The notes: generated from the letters alone by a model not told the origin. 14,310 nt of DNA from Yinghuangia elevatio (GCF_040649515.1 NZ_JBEZFP010000193.1:1-14310); one strand, 5' to 3'. Numbered from the stretch's first letter, positions 1 to 6,403 are shown. Translations and numbers: made by a program.

Positions 1-29
1 CGGACCCGCCCGACTCGGGGCGGAGTCCG
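1..29. terminator. GC-rich hairpin, possible terminator
   Basis: Left arm 1-11 pairs with right arm 18-29: six pairs (6-11 with 18-23), a bulged A at 24, then five pairs (1-5 with 25-29), around a six-base loop. It lies about 78 bases past the stop of the minus-strand SnoaL-like gene. There is no T-tract on either side, which is common for actinomycete terminators but leaves the call uncertain. The window edge may cut off part of the structure. Confidence 0.4.
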
Positions 30-44
30 CGGATCTCGGCGACC

Positions 45-89
45 GCGCGGGGGCGAGGCTCACCCGACTGCGCGGGGGCGACGCTCACC
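45..89. repeat. 20-bp direct repeat, two copies
   Basis: Positions 45-64 and 70-89 are identical in 19 of 20 bases (unit GCGCGGGGGCGAGGCTCACC, with G to C at the 13th base in the second copy). They are spaced with a 25-base period. The copies lie between the hairpin at 1-29 and the stop codon at 107. No third copy is visible. Function unknown. Confidence 0.6.
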
Positions 90-106
90 GAGCCGAGGGG
101 GTGCCG

Positions 107-586
107 TCACAGGGCGCGCTCGTCGTGGGTGACGATCTCCTTGGCGGGCTTGCCGCCGGCCTCCAGCCAGCCGCCTATCGCGGCGGGCGCGTCACGGGCC
201 GGGTTGTAGCAGTCCTCCTCGGACGAGAAGAGGCCGTCTCCCGCGTACACCAGCCGGGTCCAGTTCGCGAACCCGAACTCGGCCCCCGCGTCCGTGGGAT
301 GCGGCAGCACGTTGCGCAGGCCGAGCACGATGGCGCCGTTCTCCTCGTCGTACGCGACCCAGTCCTGCGGGAAGCGCATCGTCGGGAACGGCGCCATGAC
401 CTCCTTGATCCACGACCGGACGGCCTCGCGGCCGGTGAACACGCCGTACGCGTGCTCGGTGTAGACGACGTCCTCGGTGAACAGGTCCGCGAACGCGGTC
501 CAGTCGCCCGACTCGACGCATGTGGCGACGACCGAGTTGTAGTGGGAGAGAGCGCCTTGCAGTTCCTCGCGGGTGAAGCGGCCCAT
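107..586 (-). CDS. SnoaL/NTF2-like domain protein
   Basis: A 159-residue protein that fills the usual length of a single SnoaL-like (NTF2 fold) domain. Seen: an N-terminal helix with YNSVVATCVESGDW (about 16-29), then FADLFTEDVVYTEHAYGVFTGREAVRSWI (about 32-60), the family pattern of a helix leading into the first strands with acidic and aromatic pocket residues. The ATG at 586 has AGGAGG at 595-600, eight bases upstream, so the start is secure. Members of this fold act as small-molecule isomerases, cyclases, hydrolases or binding proteins, and sequence alone does not give the substrate. The gene diverges from the DoxX-like gene, and no pathway partner is visible. I am sure of the fold but not of any reaction. 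Confidence 0.85.
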   Translation of the reverse strand: MGRFTREELQGALSHYNSVVATCVESGDWTAFADLFTEDVVYTEHAYGVFTGREAVRSWIKEVMAPFPTMRFPQDWVAYDEENGAIVLGLRNVLPHPTDAGAEFGFANWTRLVYAGDGLFSSEEDCYNPARDAPAAIGGWLEAGGKPAKEIVTHDERAL

Positions 587-703
587 GCGTGGTACCTCCT
601 GGACGGTGGCGATCCCGGGACGGGTGTTCCGGTGGTATCAGAGGACTCCTGCGACATCCAGGGACAGTGGGGGTTGCCGGGGCCGGGCGGCACGGGCAAG
701 GTG

Positions 704-724
704 CTATTGACTCGCCATTAAATA
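704..724. promoter_or_regulatory. AT-rich inverted repeat in divergent intergenic region
   Basis: Between the divergent SnoaL-like and DoxX-like genes there is one strikingly AT-rich patch in GC-rich sequence. It carries CTATT (704-708) and AATAG (720-724) as a symmetric pair with 11 bases between, and a TTGACT at 707-712 that resembles a -35 box. It could be a promoter/operator for either gene. No convincing -10 sits at the right distance from TTGACT, so this is only a candidate. Confidence 0.25.
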
Positions 725-760
725 GTGTGGCTGTCCGTGGGCGGCTACTCCGGCCTCCCG

Positions 761-805
761 GTTGCCGCAGTTGCCGCAGTTGACCCAGTTGACCCAGTTG
801 ACCCG
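761..805 (+). repeat. 9-bp tandem repeat (5 copies) upstream of DoxX-like gene
   Basis: Five 9-base units run in succession: GTTGCCGCA twice (761-778), GTTGACCCA twice (779-796) and GTTGACCCG (797-805). They end eight bases before the GGAGG of the downstream gene. Each of the last three units holds TTGACC, close to a -35 hexamer. The unit is a multiple of three and could be read in frame from a TTG at 762, but the ribosome binding site favours the start at 825, leaving the repeat in the leader. Confidence 0.8.
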
Positions 806-824
806 AGGCCCCGGAGGCCGCCGC

Positions 825-1199
825 GTGCCCAGCAATGAACCATCCGCCCGCCTGCTCGCCGGACTGCTCGCCGGTGCCGCCGTCGCCCATGCCGCCGCCC
901 CGTCCCAGTTCGACGCGGTCATCCCGCGGCAGCTGCCGGGGAAGCCGCGTACCTGGACCCAGGTCAGCGGAGCCGTCGAACTGGCGCTCGCCATCGGTAT
1001 CGCGGTGCCGAGGACCCGCCGGATGAGCGCCTACGCCGCCGCCGGGTTCTTCGTCGCCGTCACGCCCGCCAACGTCCAGATGGCGTACAACTGGCGCCGC
1101 CGCCCCGCGCCCTGGCGGGCCGCGGCCATCGCCCGCGTGCCCCTCCAGATCCCCTTGGTCCTGTGGGCCCGCAACGTCGCCCGGGCAGCCGGGAAGTAG
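825..1199 (+). CDS. DoxX-like small membrane protein
   Basis: A 124-residue protein from GTG 825, chosen because GGAGG at 813-817 lies seven bases upstream; an in-frame TTG at 762 would add a repeat-encoded Gln/Leu/Thr stretch without such a site. Seen: a hydrophobic N-terminal helix (about 9-25), the segment FDAVIPRQLPG (29-39), then hydrophobic helices at about 47-62, 68-83 and 103-117. This is the layout of DoxX/DoxD-like four-helix membrane proteins, in which the first loop carries a similar F-x-x-x-x-P motif. Family members are linked to quinone or thiol redox stress, but the role here is not shown. It diverges from the SnoaL-like gene and is followed by a separate leader region, so it is probably transcribed alone. 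Confidence 0.75.
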   Translation: MPSNEPSARLLAGLLAGAAVAHAAAPSQFDAVIPRQLPGKPRTWTQVSGAVELALAIGIAVPRTRRMSAYAAAGFFVAVTPANVQMAYNWRRRPAPWRAAAIARVPLQIPLVLWARNVARAAGK

Positions 1200-1220
1200 C
1201 CTCCCGGGACCCCGCCTCCG

Positions 1221-1237
1221 GCCGGTGCGCGACCGGC
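1221..1237 (+). terminator. Short hairpin after DoxX-like gene
   Basis: GCCGGT (1221-1226) and ACCGGC (1232-1237) form a perfect six-base-pair stem with a five-base loop, 21 bases after the DoxX-like stop. It is followed by AAACAAG rather than a T-tract, so termination is possible but weakly supported. Confidence 0.3.
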
Positions 1238-1260
1238 AAACAAGCGGTACGCCCACGGAA

Positions 1261-1289
1261 CTGCATGATCGAACGTGCGCCAATACGAT
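1261..1289 (+). promoter_or_regulatory. Possible promoter of receiver-reductase operon
   Basis: TACGAT at 1284-1289 resembles the TAnnnT -10 box used by the main sigma factor of streptomycetes. The matching -35 position, 17 bases upstream, reads CTGCAT (1261-1266), a poor match to TTGACA. The site lies 87 bases before the chosen GTG. It is the best candidate seen in the 176-base gap before the operon. Confidence 0.22.
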
Positions 1290-1375
1290 GAGTGGGCGTT
1301 GGGGGTGTGCCGGTGACTCTCGGTGCCGGGCGGCGTCGGATCGAGCGACTATCGAGCAATTCGGGTGGGAGAGGC

Positions 1376-3052
1376 GTGGCAGAGACAGCAGGCTCACGGC
1401 AGACAGTGATTCTGACCGTGGACGACGATCCGGGCGTTTCCCGTGCCGTCGCCCGCGACCTGCGGCGGCGGTACGGCGGGATGTACCGGATCGTGCGCGC
1501 CGAATCGGCCGCGACGGCCCTGGACGCGCTGCGGGAGCTCAAGCTGCGCGGCGACCTGGTGGCGGTCATCCTGGCCGACTACCGCATGCCGCAGATGAAC
1601 GGCATCGAGTTCCTCGAGCAGGCGGTCGACATCTACCCGAGCGCGCGGCGCGTGCTGCTCACCGCGTACGCCGACACCAACGCCGCCATCGACGCGATCA
1701 ACGTGGTCGACCTCGACCACTACCTGCTCAAACCCTGGGACCCGCCCGAGGAGAAGCTGTACCCGGTCCTCGACGACCTGCTCGCGGCGTGGCGAGCCTC
1801 CGACCACAAGCAGGTGCCGACCACCAAGGTCGTCGGCCACCGCTGGTCGGCGCAGTCGTCGGCGGTACGCGAGTTCCTCGCGCGCAACCAGGTGCCGTAC
1901 CGCTGGTACTCCTGCGACGAGCCCGAGGGGCAGCGGCTGCTGACCGCCGCCCAGGCGGACAGCGAGCGCCTGCCGCTGGTGATCACCCCGGACGGCACCA
2001 CGCTGGTGGAGCCCGCGGAACCCGACCTCGCCGCGCAGGTGGGGCTGGCCACCATGCCGACCGAGGACTTCTACGACCTGATCGTCATCGGCGGCGGCCC
2101 GGCCGGGCTCGGTGCGGCGGTGTACGGGGCGTCGGAGGGGCTGCGGACCGTCCTGGTGGAGCGCTCGGCCACCGGCGGGCAGGCCGGGCAGAGCTCCCGG
2201 ATCGAGAACTACCTCGGCTTCCCGGACGGCGTGTCGGGCGCCCAGCTCACCGACCGGGCGCGGCGGCAGGCCACCAAGTTCGGTGCGGAAATCCTGACCG
2301 CGCGCGAGGTCACCGGGCTGGAGGTGACCGGTTCGTCGCGCGGCGTGCGCTTCGCGGACGGGTCCGTCATCTCGGGGCACAGCGTGATCCTGGCGACCGG
2401 CGTGTCGTACCGCCAGCTGGAGGTGCCGGGGCTGGCGCCGCTGACGGGGTGCGGCGTCTACTACGGCTCCGCGCTGACCGAGGCCGCCGCCTGCTCGGGC
2501 GAGGACGTCTACATCGTCGGCGGCGCCAACTCCGCCGGGCAGGCCGCGATGTACCTCGCGCGCGGCGCCAAGTCGGTGACCCTGCTCGTACGCGGGCCCT
2601 CGCTCTCCGCGTCGATGTCGCACTACCTGATCCAGCAGATCGAGCAGGCGCCCAACATCAGCGTGCGCACCGGAACCGTGGTCGAGGCGGCCCACGGCTC
2701 GGACCACCTCGAACAGCTCACGCTGCGCGACGTGGCCACCGGGCAGACCGAACTCGTGGACGCGCAGTGGATGTTCGTGTTCATCGGCGCCGCCCCGCTC
2801 ACCGACTGGCTGGAGGGGACGGTGACCCGTGACCCGCGCGGGTTCATCGTGGCCGGCCCGGACCTGACCATCGGCGGTCAGGAGCCCAGCGGTTGGGACC
2901 TGGACCGTCCGCCGTACCACCTGGAGACCAACGTGCCGGGCGTGTTCGTGGCGGGCGACGCACGCTCCGAGTCCGCCAAACGTGTCGCCTCCGCCGTCGG
3001 AGAGGGAGCCATGGCCGTGATGCTCGTGCACCGCTACCTGGAGCAGTCGTGA
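1376..3052 (+). CDS. Response regulator receiver fused to Grx-like and thioredoxin-reductase-like FAD domains
   Basis: A 558-residue three-part protein. Residues 10-140 are a receiver domain: acidic DDD at 16-18, phosphoacceptor Asp68 in LADYRMP, Thr96 and Lys119 (LLKPWDPP). Residues about 148-225 look like a glutaredoxin/thioredoxin fold (LPLVITPDGTTLVEP) with no CxxC. Residues 232-558 are a class II FAD/NAD(P)H reductase: FAD motif IVIGGGPAGLG (236-246), GGQ (267-269), NAD(P)H motif VGGANSAGQAA (381-391) and C-terminal FAD motif VFVAGD (523-528). Where thioredoxin reductases carry CATC this protein reads GSAL (364-367), so it should not reduce thioredoxin by the classical route. GTG 1376 is chosen for GGGAG at 1367-1371 and because the fold begins directly after it. 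It is 16 bases from the kinase gene, its likely phosphodonor. Databases often label this architecture a fused response regulator/thioredoxin-disulfide reductase; the cysteine loss makes that name misleading. Confidence 0.9.
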   Translation: MAETAGSRQTVILTVDDDPGVSRAVARDLRRRYGGMYRIVRAESAATALDALRELKLRGDLVAVILADYRMPQMNGIEFLEQAVDIYPSARRVLLTAYADTNAAIDAINVVDLDHYLLKPWDPPEEKLYPVLDDLLAAWRASDHKQVPTTKVVGHRWSAQSSAVREFLARNQVPYRWYSCDEPEGQRLLTAAQADSERLPLVITPDGTTLVEPAEPDLAAQVGLATMPTEDFYDLIVIGGGPAGLGAAVYGASEGLRTVLVERSATGGQAGQSSRIENYLGFPDGVSGAQLTDRARRQATKFGAEILTAREVTGLEVTGSSRGVRFADGSVISGHSVILATGVSYRQLEVPGLAPLTGCGVYYGSALTEAAACSGEDVYIVGGANSAGQAAMYLARGAKSVTLLVRGPSLSASMSHYLIQQIEQAPNISVRTGTVVEAAHGSDHLEQLTLRDVATGQTELVDAQWMFVFIGAAPLTDWLEGTVTRDPRGFIVAGPDLTIGGQEPSGWDLDRPPYHLETNVPGVFVAGDARSESAKRVASAVGEGAMAVMLVHRYLEQS

Positions 3053-3068
3053 ACGGGGAGGAACTGTC

Positions 3069-4610
3069 GTGACCGGCGTGCCGATGCCTTGTGAAGTCGA
3101 AGAGCTCAGCACGCTGTTCCTCTTCGAGAAGCTGACCGACGAGCAACTGGCCCGACTGTGCGCAGAAGGGCGCGTGGAGCGGTTCGAGCCCGGCTACCTC
3201 TACCGCGAGGGCGAGCCGGCGACATGCTTCTACGTCCTGCTCGAAGGCACGCTCGTGCTCTCGCGCCGGGTCGGTGCCGACGACCTGGAGGTCACCCGCA
3301 GTTCGGACCGCGGGGCGTACGCCGGGGCCTTCCAGGCGTACGCCACCGACCCCACCCGGGCGCACTACCAGGGTTCGTGCCGGGTGCCCGAGCAGTCACG
3401 CCTCTTCATCCTGCCCGCCGAGACCTTCGCCGCGGTCATGCGCGACTGGTTCCCGATGGCCGTGCACCTGCTGGAGGGGCTCTTCTTCGGCAACCAGAGC
3501 ACCCAGCAGGTCGTCGGCCAGCGCGAACGGCTGCTCGCCCTCGGCTCGTTGTCGGCGGGGCTCACGCACGAGCTGAACAACCCCGCCGCGGCGGCCGTAC
3601 GCGCGACCTCGGCCCTGCGCGAGCGCGTCGCCGGGATGCGGCACAAGCTGAAGGCCATCGCGTCCGGACCGTACAAGCGCGAGACGCTGGCGACGCTGGT
3701 CGAGATCCAGGAGCGCACCGCCGAACAGGTCTCCAAGGCGACGCCGCTCAGCCCGATCGAGGCCAGCGACCGCGAGGACGCCCTCGCCGACTGGCTCGAC
3801 GACCACGGCATCGCCGAAGGCTGGAACATCGCACCGACGTTCGTACAGGCCGGACTCGACGTCGACTGGCTGGAGAACGTCGCGGCGGCGGTGGACGAGC
3901 AGATCCTCGAAGGCGCGATCCGGTGGCTCAACTACACCGTCGAGACCGAGCTGCTGATGGCGGAGATCGAGGACTCCACGACCCGCATCTCGCAGCTCGT
4001 CGACGCGGCGAAGCAGTACTCGCAGCTCGACCGCGCGCCCTCCCAGGACGCCGACGTCCACGAACTCCTGGACAGCACGCTGACGATGCTCGGCAGGAAG
4101 ATCGGCTCCGGCATCCGCGTCGAGAAGGACTACGACCGGTCGCTGCCGCGGGTCCCGGCGTACCCGGGCGAGTTGAACCAGGTGTGGACCAACCTCATCG
4201 ACAACGCCGTCGCGGCGATGGACGGCGAGGGCACGCTGACCGTGCGCACCACCCACGACCGCGACCAGCTCCTCGTCGAGTTTCACGACACGGGGCCGGG
4301 GATCGACCCGGAGATCCGGGAGCGCATCTACGACCCCTTCTTCACCACCAAGCCGGTCGGCGAGGGCACGGGGCTCGGGCTCGCGATCTCGTGGCGGATC
4401 GTGGTCAACAAGCATCACGGGAGCCTGCACGTGGTATCCGCACCTGGCGACACGACGTTCCAGGTACGTCTGCCGCTGACCGCACCGGACACCGGGACCG
4501 AGACGGAGTCAGGGTCCGAGACGGGGCCCGAGACCGGGCCCGCGCCCGGGGCGGAGACCGAGACCGGGCCTGAGACCGGGACCCGCGAGACACCCGAGGA
4601 GTCGCCATGA
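3069..4610 (+). CDS. Cyclic-nucleotide-binding-fold sensor histidine kinase
   Basis: A 513-residue protein without membrane segments, so probably cytoplasmic. Residues about 13-135 form a cNMP-binding-type beta-roll (FEPGYLYREGEPATCFYVLLEGTL region, 39-62), but the phosphate-binding cassette (GAYAGAFQAYAT, 82-93) is not the standard G-E-x-A-x-R pattern. His167 in THELNNP is the phosphorylated histidine. The catalytic domain shows the N box (QVWTNLIDNAVAAM, 371-384), G1 (DTGPGI, 407-412), F box (FFTTKP, 424-429) and G2 (GTGLGL, 433-438). His167 lies about 208 residues before N375, roughly 100 more than usual, because a helical insertion (about 190-290) splits the dimerisation helices. The C-terminus (471-513) is a Thr/Glu/Gly-rich low-complexity tail. 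GTG 3069 has GGGGAGGA at 3055-3062. It sits between the receiver-reductase and the zinc-finger gene, overlapping the latter by four bases. Confidence 0.9.
   Translation: MTGVPMPCEVEELSTLFLFEKLTDEQLARLCAEGRVERFEPGYLYREGEPATCFYVLLEGTLVLSRRVGADDLEVTRSSDRGAYAGAFQAYATDPTRAHYQGSCRVPEQSRLFILPAETFAAVMRDWFPMAVHLLEGLFFGNQSTQQVVGQRERLLALGSLSAGLTHELNNPAAAAVRATSALRERVAGMRHKLKAIASGPYKRETLATLVEIQERTAEQVSKATPLSPIEASDREDALADWLDDHGIAEGWNIAPTFVQAGLDVDWLENVAAAVDEQILEGAIRWLNYTVETELLMAEIEDSTTRISQLVDAAKQYSQLDRAPSQDADVHELLDSTLTMLGRKIGSGIRVEKDYDRSLPRVPAYPGELNQVWTNLIDNAVAAMDGEGTLTVRTTHDRDQLLVEFHDTGPGIDPEIRERIYDPFFTTKPVGEGTGLGLAISWRIVVNKHHGSLHVVSAPGDTTFQVRLPLTAPDTGTETESGSETGPETGPAPGAETETGPETGTRETPEESP
4491..4586 (+). 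repeat. Imperfect in-gene repeat encoding Glu-Thr-Gly tail
   Basis: The 3' end of the kinase gene is built from degenerate copies of GAGACCGGG/GAGACGGGG-like blocks. They encode a run of Glu-Thr and Thr-Gly-Pro units (about residues 475-506). The tail lies after the ATP-binding domain and is probably disordered. The ribosome binding site of the zinc-finger gene (GAGGAG) lies just after it. Confidence 0.65.
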
Positions 4611-4960
4611 CATCGCCCGCCGGAGTCGACCCCGCCGCCGAACCGAGCGGCACCGGATGCAGTGAGTGCGACGCCACCGGCGGCTGGTGGTTCCACCTGC
4701 GCCGCTGCGCCCAGTGCGGGCACGTCGGCTGCTGCGACTCCTCGCCCGCCAAGCACGCCACCGCGCACTTCAAGGCGACGGGGCACCCGGTCGTCCGCAG
4801 CTTCGAGCCGGGCGAGGCCTGGTTCTGGAACTACGAGACGTCCGAGATGTACGAGTCGGGGCCAGATCTGGCACCGCCGGAGAGCCACCCGGAGGACCAG
4901 CCGGCGCCCGGCCCGGCCGGGCGCGTACCCGCGAACTGGGCCGACACCCTGCGCCGCTGA
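4607..4960 (+). CDS. UBP-type zinc-finger protein
   Basis: A 117-residue protein made mostly of one ZnF-UBP domain. Candidate zinc ligands are C18/C21, C34/C37, C42/C43, H50, H54 and H60, set in the family pattern C-x2-C ... RRCAQCGHVGCCD ... KHATAHFKATGHPVVRSF. In eukaryotic deubiquitinases and HDAC6 this domain binds the C-terminal Gly-Gly of ubiquitin; bacterial relatives have no proven ligand that I know of. GEAWFWNYET (69-78) is the conserved aromatic end of the domain. The ATG overlaps the kinase stop (ATGA at 4607-4610) with GAGGAG just upstream, indicating coupled translation. The last 30 residues are Pro-rich. It probably acts with the kinase and receiver-reductase, but its role there is inference. 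Confidence 0.88.
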   Translation: MTSPAGVDPAAEPSGTGCSECDATGGWWFHLRRCAQCGHVGCCDSSPAKHATAHFKATGHPVVRSFEPGEAWFWNYETSEMYESGPDLAPPESHPEDQPAPGPAGRVPANWADTLRR

Positions 4961-4988
4961 CGCGAGTGCCGGCCCGTCGGCATCCTGA

Positions 4989-5082
4989 CCGCGCGGCATG
5001 CGCCGCGCGGCCGGGGGGCCGCACGGTTGCGGGGCACGTAGCCGACGGCCGCGCGGTCCCCGACCGCGCGACCCGGCCGGGT
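4989..5082. terminator. Palindrome cluster between convergent genes
   Basis: Four perfect stems follow one another between the zinc-finger stop and the NmrA-like stop. They are CCGCGCGG 4989-4996 with 5003-5010 (six-base loop), GCGGCC 5007-5012 with GGCCGC 5017-5022, CGCGCGGTC 5050-5058 with GACCGCGCG 5062-5070 (three-base loop), and the 12-base palindrome ACCCGGCCGGGT 5071-5082 touching the NmrA-like stop codon. No T-tracts are present. A bidirectional terminator is the natural reading. Confidence 0.6.
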
Positions 5083-5861
5083 CAGGAGGAGGCGGCCAGC
5101 CAGTCCGCGAACGCCGGGCCGGCGAGCTTCGCGTCCGCGCCCGGGAGCAGGGCGCCGCTCTCCAGTAGCTCGCGGTCGGGAGTGTCGGGGGAGCTGACCT
5201 CGATCACCTCGACGGTCTCGCCGCGCCGCGCGAAGACCAGCTTCGCCACCGCGGCGAGGTTCTCCTCGCGCGGCCCGGCGATCTCCGGGAACGGCGCCGC
5301 CGCGGCACCCGCCTCGGGCGCCGGACCCTCGGCCAGGTCGACGAGGGCCTGCGCGACGGCCGAGCAGGCGACCAACTGGGTGCGCATCCGCGGCACGTAC
5401 GCGGTGTCGCCCTGGCGGCCCCAGCTCACCAGCAGCTCGACGAACTCGTGGAACTGCGCCGCACGCAGGATCTGGACCGGCAGCGGCCCGGCGAGCAGGG
5501 CCTTCTCGTGGACCACCTTGGCCAGGTTGTAGCCGCCGGTCGACGCGTCGATCCCGATGATGGACACCGACACGATCCGCTCGACCCCGGCCTTCCCGCC
5601 CGCCTCGTGGAGGTTGGCCGCCGAGGCCGTGAAGAAGTCGACGGCGTCCTGCTCCACGGGCGAGGGGGTGCTCGCGGTGTCGACGACGATGTCGACCCCG
5701 GCCAGCGCGTCCGCGAGGCCCTCACCGGTGACGATGTCGACGCCCGCCGAGCGGGAGATCGCGACGACCTCGTGGCCGTGCTCGGTGAGGATCCGTACGA
5801 CGTGGCTGCCCAGACGCCCGGTGGCCCCGGCGACCGCGATCTTCTTCGTGGACTGCTGCAT
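5082..5861 (-). CDS. NmrA-type NAD(P)-binding oxidoreductase/epimerase-like protein
   Basis: A 259-residue atypical short-chain dehydrogenase of the NmrA/YbjT type. Seen: a first beta strand and nucleotide loop IAVAGATGRLGSHVV (8-22), the acidic end of strand 4 DIVVDTAS (57-64), SVSIIGID (98-105), then YNLAKVVHE (111-119), where Tyr111 and Lys115 keep the Y-x3-K spacing. The open frame continues upstream of the chosen ATG, but that part has no Rossmann character. ATG 5861 has a weak GGGG six bases upstream and begins directly at the fold. Relatives bind NAD(P)H and act as redox sensors, quinone reductases or sugar-type epimerases; the substrate is unknown. Upstream lies a TGTCACA/CGTC promoter of the ECF41 kind, fitting the oxidoreductase/epimerase class controlled by those sigma factors. 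Confidence 0.85.
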   Translation of the reverse strand: MQQSTKKIAVAGATGRLGSHVVRILTEHGHEVVAISRSAGVDIVTGEGLADALAGVDIVVDTASTPSPVEQDAVDFFTASAANLHEAGGKAGVERIVSVSIIGIDASTGGYNLAKVVHEKALLAGPLPVQILRAAQFHEFVELLVSWGRQGDTAYVPRMRTQLVACSAVAQALVDLAEGPAPEAGAAAAPFPEIAGPREENLAAVAKLVFARRGETVEVIEVSSPDTPDRELLESGALLPGADAKLAGPAFADWLAASS

Positions 5862-5946
5862 CTTGATCCCCGCCTGTCTGCGTTCCGGACCCGTGTGCCC
5901 GGGCCCTCGTCTCGTGTTCTGCGCTTCGCTCTGCCTACACAGCACT

Positions 5947-5973
5947 GACGGAGCCCGAGAACACGATGTGACA
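5947..5973 (-). promoter_or_regulatory. ECF41-like promoter (TGTCACA-N16-CGTC)
   Basis: On the minus strand TGTCACA (5973-5967) is followed after exactly 16 bases by CGTC (5950-5947). I recall TGTCACA and CGTC as the -35 and -10 elements of ECF41 sigma factor promoters, which typically drive carboxymuconolactone decarboxylase, oxidoreductase or epimerase genes. The next gene downstream is such an oxidoreductase/epimerase-like gene, with an expected leader of about 80 bases. No ECF41 sigma gene lies in the window. Confidence 0.6.
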
Positions 5974-6193
5974 GCGGCGCGAGGATCAAGTCCAAAACCT
6001 TTTCGCCGACACCACCACGGCCCGCCCCCGCCCCCACAGCGCCCCCCTCCCGCAGCTCCGCGTTTCGGTGGCCTCCGACGCCGCGGTTCGTGACTCGAAG
6101 GCCTCACGCGAGCGGTCGGCGCTGCGAGTGCCCGCAGATCGGTGGACTCGCTTCGTCGCAGCGACAGCAGAGCACGCATCTGCGACTTGAAGC
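5974..6193. other. Non-coding gap between NmrA-like gene and graspetide cassette
   Basis: No supportable gene. The open frames here have composition typical of GC-rich shadow reading. On the minus strand it is the region just after the methyltransferase frame ends. One possible stem is GCGAGT 6124-6129 with ACTCGC 6146-6151 (16-base loop), with a competing CTGCG/CGCAG stem at 6122-6137. Either could act as a weak terminator of the cassette. Confidence 0.4.
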
Positions 6194-6403
6194 TTAAGGA
6201 GGCCCCTCACTGACAACCGAAGCGTCTTGCTCGGCGTGGCGCGGTAGGACTGGCCACGTGGCGCCCTGGTACTCGCCTGTGACGGTTCGCTCTCCGCCCG
6301 GTGTCACGCTCATTCGGTACGCGTCGTGCGGGGGCTTGCCGTGTGCGACGTGCTCCGCCCAGAGTTGCCCGAGCAGGTCCGCGAGCCGCCGCGGTCCGGC
6401 CTC
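6194..6403 (-). pseudogene. Detached C-terminal part of the graspetide methyltransferase (after in-frame TAG)
   Basis: Directly after the methyltransferase TAG (6406-6404), the same reading frame stays open for 69 codons to TAA at 6196-6194. It reads EAGPRRLADLLGQLW, then a segment with RMSVTPGGERTV and YQGATWPV. GPRRL followed by a helix and an SVTPxGE-type strand is what I expect at the C-terminus of PCMT-like RiPP methyltransferases, which are usually nearer 370-400 residues. One base change (for instance CAG to TAG) would explain the break. No start codon with a ribosome binding site was found for independent expression. Alternatives are amber readthrough, a sequencing error or a real nonsense mutation. 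Confidence 0.65.

Noticed and set aside
762..824. TTG 762 as start of the DoxX-like protein
   Set aside because: It would translate the 9-bp repeat. GTG 825 has GGAGG seven bases upstream and starts at the conserved region.
192..1397. Long minus-strand frame across the SnoaL-like and DoxX-like genes
   Set aside because: It overlaps two well-supported genes and shows only Arg/Gly/Pro-rich composition with no domain.
1225..2832. Long Arg/Ala-rich plus-strand frame overlapping the receiver-reductase gene
   Set aside because: The translation is arginine-rich shadow sequence. The frame at 1376-3052 carries all receiver and FAD motifs.
1394..3112. Long open frame of 572 codons antisense to the receiver-reductase gene
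   Set aside because: It mirrors the GC bias of the plus-strand gene, has low-complexity His/Arg/Gly-rich translation and no recognisable domain or ribosome binding site.
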